A stretch of DNA of 5,814 nt from an uncultured Rhodospirillaceae bacterium (lineage in GTDB: Bacteria > Pseudomonadota > Alphaproteobacteria > Rhodospirillales > Casp-alpha2): NCBI GenBank assembly GCA_913048145.1, contig CAJWVP010000195.1, positions 1 to 5,814 on the forward strand. Direction: 5' to 3'. Below, piece after piece: positions 1 through 5,283 of the stretch. Under the pieces are notes generated by a model, which saw only the letters and a list, made by a program, of their open reading frames with translations, had not been told where the DNA came from and did not search any database. The position numbers and the translations under genes are program-made. Every line of letters starts with the position of its first letter. Within the stretch, counting starts at the first letter, position 1.

Positions 1-507
1 GCGCATCATGATGAAATGGATGGCCGCCATGATCCCGGCCAGGTATACGCCCTGGTGCAGCCTGTTCCAGGCTTTACCGCCGAGGCGTTTGACTATGGAA
101 CTCCACGACGTGGCTGTCAGCGCGACCAGGATCAACAAGGACGCCATGCCAACCGTGATATAAACCCGCTTGACGATGTCGTTCCAGATGGCAATCCAGT
201 CGAAGTACTGGTCCACCACCACGTAGCTGGTCACGTGCAGGACCACATAGAAGGAGGCGAAAAGACCGACCAGGCGGCGGAACCGCAGCGCTTGTTTCCA
301 GCCAGTCAAAATCTTCACCGGTGTCACCGCCAGCGCCACCCATAGGATGCGGATCGCCCATTCACCCAGATAACGGTTCATGAACTCAGCCGGGTTGGCG
401 GTCAGGTCCTGGTTGACGATTAACCAGCTCAGCCACGCCAGCGGTAGCAGGCATAGGACCCAGATGATGGGCTTGAACACCCAGAGAATTTTGTCGTTAG
501 CCTTCAT
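1..507 (-). CDS. msrQ: MsrQ, haem-binding membrane subunit of the MsrPQ methionine sulfoxide reductase (C-terminus cut by window edge)
   Basis: Inner-membrane b-type haem protein that passes electrons from the quinone pool or a flavin reductase to periplasmic MsrP. The visible 169 codons run off the left edge; family members are about 200-210 residues, so some 30-40 residues are missing. The ATG at 507 is preceded in frame by a TGA five codons upstream with no ATG, GTG or TTG between, so it is the natural start, although its Shine-Dalgarno site is weak. Hydrophobic segments lie near residues 13-31, 49-66, 80-98, 116-134 and 153-168. Histidines at 91, 151 and 164 sit at the positions of the conserved haem-ligand histidines of E. 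coli MsrQ (from memory of that family). Motifs include GLFASFYVVLHVTSY and NRLHQGVYLAG. It lies downstream of msrP on the same strand, the usual order. Identity is secure. Confidence 0.93.
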   Translation of the reverse strand, partial: MKANDKILWVFKPIIWVLCLLPLAWLSWLIVNQDLTANPAEFMNRYLGEWAIRILWVALAVTPVKILTGWKQALRFRRLVGLFASFYVVLHVTSYVVVDQYFDWIAIWNDIVKRVYITVGMASLLILVALTATSWSSIVKRLGGKAWNRLHQGVYLAGIMAAIHFIMMR

Positions 508-584
508 AGCGATCTTTAACAGTCAAAATCCTCAATCTGAATTTAGTTGAAACGTGTTGAGACATACCGGTCTGGCCAACCGAG

Positions 585-603
585 CCAGCCCTAGCCCCAG
601 CCC
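585..603 (-). repeat. G-rich tandem hexamer (GGGCTR x3) in the msrP-msrQ spacer
   Basis: Read on the transcribed (minus) strand, three hexamers GGGCTG, GGGCTA and GGGCTG lie head to tail at 603-586, followed by one more G at 585. This gives G-runs of 3, 4, 3 and 2 separated by two or three bases, a pattern that could form a two-layer G-quadruplex in the mRNA. It sits in the 127-base spacer (508-634) between the msrP stop and the msrQ start, where I see no small gene and no convincing terminator. Function is unknown; it may be a chance low-complexity tract. Confidence 0.55.
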
Positions 604-634
604 TCGCGCCTGGGATTGTGGCCGGTGCCTGTCA

Positions 635-1627
635 TCAGTAGTTCCGTTTCAAATCCATCCCCTGGTACATGTTAGCCACTTCTTCTTGGTAGCCGTTGAA
701 CATGAGGGTCGGGCGTTTCGGTGTGAAGCCGAAGATGTTGGTCGGCCCACCCAGGCGCCGTTCCTTGGCCTGGCTCCAGCGTGGGTGATGGACCAGCGGG
801 TTGACGTTGGAATAGAAGCCGTATTCCCGAGGCGCAGACATGTTCCAAGACGTTGGTGGCATCTTCTCCGTGAAGGAAATCCGGACGATGGACTTGATGG
901 ACTTGAAGCCGTATTTCCACGGCGTTACCAGGCGGATCGGCGCGCCGTTCTGGTTTGGCATCACCTTGCCATAAAGCCCGACGGCCATCAGGGTCAGCGG
1001 GTTCATAGCCTCATCCATGCGAAGCCCTTCGCGGTAGGGCCATTTGAGCGTCGCGAAGCGCTGGCCCGGCATCTGCTCTATATCGGCCAGGGTCTCGAAG
1101 GCCACGTACTTGGCGTTCGAGGTGGCGCCCAGGCGCTTAATGATTTTGACTAGCGGAATGCCTGCCCACGGGATCACCATGGACCAGGCCTCTACGCAGC
1201 GGAACCGGTAGACCCGTTCTTCCAGGTCGTAGCCCCTGATCAGGTCGTCGAAGTCATAGTGGCCGGGCTTTTCAACGTGTCCGTCGACCACCACGGTCCA
1301 GGGCTTGGGCTTAAGTGTGTGGGCGTTCTGCGCCGGATCTCCCTTGCCTGTGCCAAACTCATAGAAGTTGTTGTAGGACGTCACGTCATTGTAGGGCGTA
1401 AGCTTGTCGTCCTTGCCGAGTGCCTGTTCTGTCCATTTTGTCTTCATTACGTTTGGCAGCTTCTGGCTGGCAGCAACGGCCGTGTTCGAGAGCATAAACG
1501 GGCCGAGGCCGGCGATGGCTCCGGTGGCAGCGGCGGCGCGCAGCAGTTCCCGGCGGTTCAGGAACACCGAATGCGGCGTGATCTCGGAAGAGAGAACGTC
1601 GGAAGCGCGCGGATGGCGGATCAGCAT
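635..1627 (-). CDS. msrP: MsrP, periplasmic molybdopterin-dependent protein-methionine-sulfoxide reductase catalytic subunit
   Basis: Reduces methionine sulfoxide in oxidised periplasmic proteins, taking electrons from MsrQ. The protein is 330 residues against about 334 in E. coli. A Tat signal is visible: a long n-region, the twin arginines R25-R26 in NRRELLRA, a hydrophobic stretch near 31-52 and a likely cleavage site after AVA (50-52). The body is the sulfite-oxidase-like molybdopterin fold. Cys144 in YRFRCVEAWSM is the expected molybdenum ligand. Other family signatures are YNNFYEFG (85-92), YVAFETL (174-180), GLRMDEAMNPLTLM (201-214), PWKYGFKSIKSI (236-247) and EYGFYSNVNP (268-277). The start is supported by AAGGAG eight bases upstream. 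The gene is divergent from the fzlA-like gene and is followed after 127 bases by msrQ, with which it presumably forms an operon. It appears intact. Confidence 0.97.
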   Translation of the reverse strand: MLIRHPRASDVLSSEITPHSVFLNRRELLRAAAATGAIAGLGPFMLSNTAVAASQKLPNVMKTKWTEQALGKDDKLTPYNDVTSYNNFYEFGTGKGDPAQNAHTLKPKPWTVVVDGHVEKPGHYDFDDLIRGYDLEERVYRFRCVEAWSMVIPWAGIPLVKIIKRLGATSNAKYVAFETLADIEQMPGQRFATLKWPYREGLRMDEAMNPLTLMAVGLYGKVMPNQNGAPIRLVTPWKYGFKSIKSIVRISFTEKMPPTSWNMSAPREYGFYSNVNPLVHHPRWSQAKERRLGGPTNIFGFTPKRPTLMFNGYQEEVANMYQGMDLKRNY

Positions 1628-1635
1628 AATCCGAA

Positions 1636-1641
1636 CTCCTT
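1636..1641 (-). promoter_or_regulatory. Shine-Dalgarno site of msrP
   Basis: AAGGAG on the minus strand, eight bases before the ATG at 1627. It fixes the msrP start, which yields the full 24-residue n-region before the twin arginines. Confidence 0.85.
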
Positions 1642-1795
1642 GAATATGATAATCAGTGACGTGAACATAAGGATATGCTTACCCCCTGCCTAGGGTGAGA
1701 TTGCGGACATATGTATACAAGGCTTGCGATATACGATTGAAACCGAGGCTTTCGGAGCCGCATGCGTCGGCTCAATGTGCGCCGTTTAGGTCTCA

Positions 1796-1824
1796 TTGTC
1801 GAGATTGGAAGCGCACGCTATAAA
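1796..1824 (+). promoter_or_regulatory. Candidate sigma-70-type promoter for the fzlA-like gene
   Basis: TTGTCG (1796-1801) and TATAAA (1819-1824) are separated by exactly 17 bases; they match the -35 and -10 consensus at 4 of 6 and 5 of 6 positions. Transcription would begin near 1831, which is the preferred ATG, so the mRNA could be leaderless or nearly so. The same bases include a possible Shine-Dalgarno AAAAGG at 1822-1827, only three bases from the ATG; the two readings compete. This is a by-eye prediction. The rest of the divergent region (1628-1795) shows no better promoter to my eye. Confidence 0.35.
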
Positions 1825-1830
1825 AGGTTT

Positions 1831-2499
1831 ATGCGGGCTCTCCACCACCTCTGGCTCTCGCCGTTTTGCCGCAAGGTACGTCTTGTTCTGGAAGAGAAGC
1901 ATCTCGACTTTCAGTTGAAGACTGAAGCCGTGTGGGAGCGCAACGAAGCCTTCCTAAAGCTTAACCCTGCGGGCGAAGTCCCTGTCCTCATCGAAGTCGA
2001 CGGCACCGCCTTGTCGGGCTCCGACGCCATCTGCGAGTTCCTGGACGAAGTCCACCCCGAACCCACCCTCATTGGCCGCCAGGCCGTGTCGCGCGCCGAG
2101 GCCCGCCGCCTCGTCTACTGGTTCGACCACAAGTTTCACGCCGAGGTTACCAAGAACCTGGTTGACGAAAAGATTATGAAGCGCTTCTTAGGCCTTGGCG
2201 AACCCGCGTCCAAAACCATCCGCGCCGGCCACGCCAACATTCACCATCACCTTGACTACATCAGCTACTTGGCCGACCGCCGCCGCTGGCTCGCCGGCGA
2301 CCACATGAGCCTGGCAGACCTGGCCGCCGCCGCGCACTTGTCCTGCGTCGACTACCTGGGCGATGTGCCGTGGGAGCAGCATCCCTCCGCCAAGGACTGG
2401 TTCGCCCGGGTCAAATCCCGACCGAGCTTCCGGCCCCTGTTGGAGGATCACATCCCGGGCGTGGCGCCTGCGAAGCACTACGCCGATCTCGACTTCTAA
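1831..2499 (+). CDS. fzlA: GST-fold protein, probable FtsZ-binding division protein FzlA
   Basis: A 222-residue glutathione S-transferase-fold protein. Numbered from the ATG at 1831, the thioredoxin-like half has LSPFCRKVRL at the N-terminal active-site position (S10, C13), WERNEAFLKLNPAGEVPVL (near 35-53) with the cis-proline, and SGSDAICEFL. The all-alpha half has WLAGDHMSLADLAAAAHLS with the N-capping S160 and D163. The ending HYADLDF, together with RPSFRPLLEDHIPG, is what I remember of FzlA, the GST homologue that binds FtsZ and controls constriction in Caulobacter and other alphaproteobacteria; this is recognition from memory, not a search. The open frame extends back to an ATG at 1762, but the extra 23 residues (rich in R, L, I) precede the first strand of the GST fold and fit no family feature, so 1831 is preferred. 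If it is not FzlA, it is an ordinary GST of unknown substrate. It heads a short plus-strand unit with the GFA remnant. Confidence 0.72.
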   Translation: MRALHHLWLSPFCRKVRLVLEEKHLDFQLKTEAVWERNEAFLKLNPAGEVPVLIEVDGTALSGSDAICEFLDEVHPEPTLIGRQAVSRAEARRLVYWFDHKFHAEVTKNLVDEKIMKRFLGLGEPASKTIRAGHANIHHHLDYISYLADRRRWLAGDHMSLADLAAAAHLSCVDYLGDVPWEQHPSAKDWFARVKSRPSFRPLLEDHIPGVAPAKHYADLDF

Positions 2500-2503
2500 G
2501 AAG

Positions 2504-2509
2504 AAGGAG
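2504..2509 (+). promoter_or_regulatory. Shine-Dalgarno site of the GFA-family gene
   Basis: AAGGAG seven bases before the ATG at 2517, inside the 17-base gap after the fzlA-like stop. It shows that the broken GFA gene still has an intact translation start, and it selects ATG 2517 over the upstream in-frame starts that lie inside the fzlA-like gene. Confidence 0.8.
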
Positions 2510-2516
2510 CGGAGCG

Positions 2517-2747
2517 ATGAAGATTGACGGCGTCTACCATTGCAGCCAAATCGCCTTTGAGGCCGAACTGGACCCGGGCAAGGTCAGTATCTGCCGCTGC
2601 ACCGACTGCCAGAATATCTCGGCGACTGCGTTCCTCACCATCGCCGTGGTCGATGGCGCCATGTTAACACTGCTCTGGGGCGAACCCTGAAAATACATCG
2701 CTACCGAGGAGCACAGGCTAATACGGCAAGTTTACAGCGCATGCTGA
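2517..2747 (+). pseudogene. Truncated GFA / CENP-V family (zinc-binding, formaldehyde-activating-like) gene
   Basis: The intact frame gives 57 residues ending with TGA at 2688-2690; whole family members are about 120-140 residues. The start matches the family: FEAELDPGKVSICRCTDCQ with the zinc cysteines C26, C28 and C31, then TAFLTIAVVDGAMLTLLWGEP. The family's first CxC motif appears here as YHC (Y7, C9), so one ligand is lost. Reading through the TGA in the same frame gives KYIATEEH and more until a second TGA at 2745-2747. KYI directly after GEP resembles the family's usual GEPKxY continuation, so the first stop looks like a mutation inside a former gene. The C-terminal cysteine pair (CPxCGT-like) is absent, and the racemase stop at 2771 leaves no room for it. 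It probably formed an operon with the fzlA-like gene. A short functional product cannot be excluded. Confidence 0.72.
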
Positions 2748-2770
2748 TTGTTTCTGAAGCGCCCTTAGAA

Positions 2771-3505
2771 TCAAGCGCCTGGCGAATAGTGGGATAAGGC
2801 GCCCGAGTAGGTCTTTTGACGCGGCGGCGCATAGCCGCCCCGGGGTGACGTCGAAATCCCAAGTGCTGCCAGTCCCTCTACCAGCTTCACAGCCGCGCCG
2901 ACGCCCTCGATAACTGGAACGCCGTAACGCTCTGTCAGGCTGCGGCTGAGTTCAACCATGCCAGCGCAACCCAAAACGATCGCTTCGGCGCCGTCTTCCG
3001 CAAGTGCGCGCTCCAACTCTGCGGCGATCAGCCGAGTTGCCTTTTCCGTATTTTCTTCAAGGTCCAAGACAGGAATATCGGCCGCCCTTACCCGCCCGCA
3101 AAGGCGCTCGAAACCATAGCGCAAGACCAAGTGTTCAAGCGCCGGGACGGAGACAGGAAGGGTGGTAACAATAGAAAACTTGTTAGCGACCACCGCCGCT
3201 GCCTGCATCGCAGCCTGACAGATCCCGACCACTGGTACATCAAGTAGGCAGCGCAGAGCATCTACACCCGTGTCGTCAAAACAGCCCACAACGACACCAT
3301 CGACCTGGTCGGCAATGGGCTTCAAAGCCTCAATCATGGGTGGGACAGCAAAAACCTCGTCATAATACCCCTCGATACTGGGCGCGCCATAGTCTGCGGT
3401 GATTGCCGTTAGCTTGGCTCCCTCGCCCATCAGGGGCGACACGGCGGTGTGCATGCGTGTGGTCATGGCCTCAGTTGTATTCGGGTTGATTAAAATGATG
3501 TTCAT
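2771..3505 (-). CDS. Asp/Glu/hydantoin racemase family protein
   Basis: Cofactor-independent two-cysteine racemase of the Asp/Glu/hydantoin family, 244 residues from the ATG at 3505. The N-terminus MNIILINPNTTEAMT is the family's standard opening. The catalytic pair is visible as C75 in VVVGCFDDTGVDALR and C180 in AIVLGCAGMVEL, matching in position the Cys76 and Cys181 known for Pseudomonas hydantoin racemase (from memory). Other family marks are the PSIEGYYDE and VPVIEGVGAAVKL segments. An in-frame ATG at 3541 would add 12 residues and overlap the permease by 32 bases, but it has no family match and no better Shine-Dalgarno site. The preferred ATG follows the permease TAG by four bases (TAG GCCC ATG), with only a poor binding site, so translation is probably coupled. 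It is the last gene of the importer operon. Whether it acts on hydantoins, amino acids or a related compound cannot be told. Confidence 0.88.
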   Translation of the reverse strand: MNIILINPNTTEAMTTRMHTAVSPLMGEGAKLTAITADYGAPSIEGYYDEVFAVPPMIEALKPIADQVDGVVVGCFDDTGVDALRCLLDVPVVGICQAAMQAAAVVANKFSIVTTLPVSVPALEHLVLRYGFERLCGRVRAADIPVLDLEENTEKATRLIAAELERALAEDGAEAIVLGCAGMVELSRSLTERYGVPVIEGVGAAVKLVEGLAALGISTSPRGGYAPPRQKTYSGALSHYSPGA

Positions 3506-3509
3506 GGGC

Positions 3510-4346
3510 CTAAACCATACCTTGGCCAGCGTCGCTCCCATGCCGGCGGCGACGCCGTTCCAGGAAGGCGATAGTGGAGAAACTTATGCCAATGATCAGG
3601 AACGAAACCGCCGTGGTCAATGTGCCCAACGCGTATAAGGTCGGCGTTGTTACCGTCGTTGTCATGCCGAAAATTTCTAATGGCAGGGTATTCTTTGAGC
3701 CGATGGAAAGCAGCGACCGGGCAAATTCATCGAAGCTTAACGTAAAGCCAAATAGGCCGACACCCACAAGGCTCGGGCCGATGATTGGGATGATCACATA
3801 CCGAAGCACCTGCCAAGGCGTAGCCCCAAGGTCGCGGGCCGCCTCCTCGTATGACTTATCGAAGCGATTGAAGATGGCGAACATGATCAACAACCCAAAC
3901 GGCAACGTCCAGGTTAAGTGCGCACCCATGCCAGACGTATACCAATGTGCTTCTAGTCCTAATCGATCAAACATTAAGCCGATACCCAAGGTGATCAAAA
4001 TTGACGGCACGATGAGGCTAGCCACGGTGATATAGAATACCGTGCCAGAGAACTTAAAACTCTTACGGTAGGCCAGGCCCGCTGCCAGGGAAATTGCCAC
4101 CGTCAAAATCATGACGATTAATGCCAAAGCCATGGAGCGAAGGAACGATCCTTTGAAGTCACCGACCCGCTGTTCCTTGAACAGATCGCCAAACCAGTGG
4201 AAAGAAAAACCGTTCATGGGGAAGGTCAGGCCGCCGTCCGGACCCTGGAAGGACAACACCATGATGGCGACCATAGGTCCATAGAGGAAAAGCACGAATA
4301 GCGAAAAAAAAGCGGCCATGAGGTAATAAGCAGGGGTGCGGGCCAA
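3510..4346 (-). CDS. ABC importer permease, PotC-like (spermidine/putrescine type)
   Basis: Inner-membrane permease of a binding-protein-dependent importer, 278 residues, with about six membrane segments (near 8-32, 70-94, 103-126, 144-161, 190-208 and 236-262). The cytoplasmic EAA loop that contacts the ATPase is clear: EEAARDLGATPWQVLRYVII (167-186), with E168-A169-A170, G174 and P187. The start is TTG at 4346, three bases after the TGA of the preceding permease, with AAGGAG nine bases upstream. An ATG ten codons in is possible but would cut into the first segment and has no such site. The C-terminal tail is basic (ERRRRRHG). The position as second permease and the sequence style fit PotC rather than PotB. 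The substrate is unknown; polyamine, amino acid derivative or hydantoin-like compounds are all possible. Confidence 0.9.
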   Translation of the reverse strand: MARTPAYYLMAAFFSLFVLFLYGPMVAIMVLSFQGPDGGLTFPMNGFSFHWFGDLFKEQRVGDFKGSFLRSMALALIVMILTVAISLAAGLAYRKSFKFSGTVFYITVASLIVPSILITLGIGLMFDRLGLEAHWYTSGMGAHLTWTLPFGLLIMFAIFNRFDKSYEEAARDLGATPWQVLRYVIIPIIGPSLVGVGLFGFTLSFDEFARSLLSIGSKNTLPLEIFGMTTTVTTPTLYALGTLTTAVSFLIIGISFSTIAFLERRRRRHGSDAGQGMV

Positions 4347-4349
4347 AAT

Positions 4350-5186
4350 TCACAGCTCCTTTCGGATGTTCACAGTTCGCATTAACATCGCAACCATGAC
4401 CAGCACCACGACGAGTAGGATCATGGCATCCGCCGCAGCGGCTGGGTATTGCAGGAGGGCACGCTTGTGGTTCATCGCGACTCCGACGGAAGCGCTTTGT
4501 CCCCCAGACATCGCTTGGACAGTTATGAAATCACCCATTACTAAACTGACGACAAAGATCGTGCCAATGGCAATGCCGGGGCGGCAAAGGGGAATAATGA
4601 CGTGGGTCAGGACCTGCATGGCGCTTGCACCGGCGTCGCGCGCGGCCTCCAACACTGACTTGTCGATCCGCATCATGGAATTGAAGATCGGCACCACCAT
4701 GAACAGGGTGTAGAGATGCACAAACGCCAGGACCACGGCGAAATCGGAATACAAAAGCCATTCCACCGGTTGGTCGACTATGCCCATATTGACTAGTCCC
4801 TTGTTGATCAATCCATGGCGTCCAAGTACGGGTATCCAAGCAATCATTCTAATAATGTTTGATGTCCAAAAAGGGATGGTGCAGACCAAGAATAAGATCA
4901 CTTGCCATCGCAACTGGCGAACATGGAAGGCAAGGAAATAAGCCACGCCAAAACCAATCACGAGGGTAAGAATCCAACTCAGTGCTGCAAATTTCAGAGT
5001 GTTTAGATAAATGGAATAGGTTACCGATGACTCGAATAGCTCGACATAATTGGTCAGCACGAAGTCTGGGACTAGACTGAATTCGGTATAATCCCAAAAA
5101 CTAACGACAAAAATAATTAAGATTGGGCCAATCAGGAAAAGCGCTAGAATTGCGATCAAAGGCAGAATTTGCAGTTGCGTCTTCAA
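4350..5186 (-). CDS. ABC importer permease, PotB-like (spermidine/putrescine type)
   Basis: First permease of the importer, 278 residues. Hydrophobic segments are near 7-30, 66-87, 94-120, 148-168, 203-225 and 253-270. The EAA loop VLEAARDAGASAMQVLTHVI spans 178-197 (E180, A181, A182, G186) and continues to P199. The segment WTSNIIRMIAWIPVLGRHGLIN (around 107-128) is typical of the PotB/PotH-type subunit. Translation starts at TTG (5186): an in-frame TAG lies just two codons upstream, there is no ATG before the middle of the protein, and GGAG lies nine bases upstream. It follows the binding-protein gene after a 97-base spacer that holds a strong hairpin, and its stop is three bases from the next permease's start. 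It would pair with the downstream permease as a heterodimer; the ATPase gene is not in the window. Confidence 0.9.
   Translation of the reverse strand: MKTQLQILPLIAILALFLIGPILIIFVVSFWDYTEFSLVPDFVLTNYVELFESSVTYSIYLNTLKFAALSWILTLVIGFGVAYFLAFHVRQLRWQVILFLVCTIPFWTSNIIRMIAWIPVLGRHGLINKGLVNMGIVDQPVEWLLYSDFAVVLAFVHLYTLFMVVPIFNSMMRIDKSVLEAARDAGASAMQVLTHVIIPLCRPGIAIGTIFVVSLVMGDFITVQAMSGGQSASVGVAMNHKRALLQYPAAAADAMILLVVVLVMVAMLMRTVNIRKEL
4356..4361 (-). promoter_or_regulatory. Shine-Dalgarno site for the TTG start of the second permease
   Basis: AAGGAG lies inside the last codons of the upstream permease gene, nine bases before the TTG at 4346. It is the main reason for accepting TTG over the ATG ten codons downstream. 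A GTG at 4353 is out of frame. Confidence 0.75.
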
Positions 5187-5195
5187 AAACTACGT

Positions 5196-5199
5196 CTCC
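5196..5199 (-). promoter_or_regulatory. Shine-Dalgarno site for the TTG start of the first permease
   Basis: GGAG nine bases before the TTG at 5186, just after the intergenic hairpin. With the in-frame TAG two codons upstream of the TTG, it fixes this start. Confidence 0.65.
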
Positions 5200-5215
5200 A
5201 GCACAAACTTGGGGC

Positions 5216-5262
5216 CCAAGAGATATGGCCCCGGAATTTCTCCCGGGGCCATAATCTCTTGG
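5216..5262 (-). promoter_or_regulatory. Long intergenic hairpin between binding-protein and permease genes
   Basis: Arms 5216-5234 and 5243-5262 are complementary over 19 base pairs (CCAAGAGAT, ATGGCCCCGG and their complements) with a single bulged base and an 8-base loop at 5235-5242. The core GGCCCCGG/CCGGGGCC is very stable. On the transcribed minus strand no U-run follows directly, so full rho-independent termination is unlikely. Hairpins in this place in importer operons often protect the upstream binding-protein mRNA or cause partial stops, making more binding protein than permease; that role is inferred. A second small dyad, CTTGGG-G-CCCAAG at 5208-5220, overlaps the foot of the stem and could compete with it. 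Confidence 0.75.
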
Positions 5263-5283
5263 TATAGTTTTCTTAGTCAATAC

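Noticed and set aside
16..345. Plus- and minus-strand open frames of about 100 residues near the left edge
   Set aside because: The msrQ frame covers this stretch with conserved histidines and membrane segments; the others are out-of-frame shadows.
554..1153. A 199-residue open frame on the plus strand
   Set aside because: It lies antisense to msrP, has no recognisable domain and no good ribosome binding site; msrP is unambiguous on the other strand.
1259..1693. A 144-residue plus-strand open frame covering the start of msrP
   Set aside because: It is antisense to the Tat signal and N-terminal part of msrP and shows no family features.
1762..1830. An N-terminal extension of the fzlA-like protein from ATG 1762
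   Set aside because: The 23 extra residues precede the first strand of the GST fold, match no known family feature and overlap the best promoter candidate; kept only as an alternative start.
2688..2690. The TGA in the GFA frame as a selenocysteine codon
   Set aside because: The family position after GEP is normally lysine, not a catalytic cysteine, no SECIS-like hairpin is evident just downstream, and a second TGA and the missing C-terminus point to decay.
2735..2746. Small dyad CAGC-GCAT-GCTG as a terminator between the convergent blocks
   Set aside because: The stem is only four base pairs and no T-run follows on either strand.
3574..4035. A 153-residue plus-strand open frame, and a similar one at 4336-4713
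   Set aside because: Both are antisense to clear permease genes and lack any recognisable motif.
5216..5270. The large hairpin as a plus-strand rho-independent terminator (TTTT at 5268-5271)
   Set aside because: No plus-strand gene leads into it, and the T-run is displaced from the stem; an mRNA-processing or attenuation role on the minus strand fits better.
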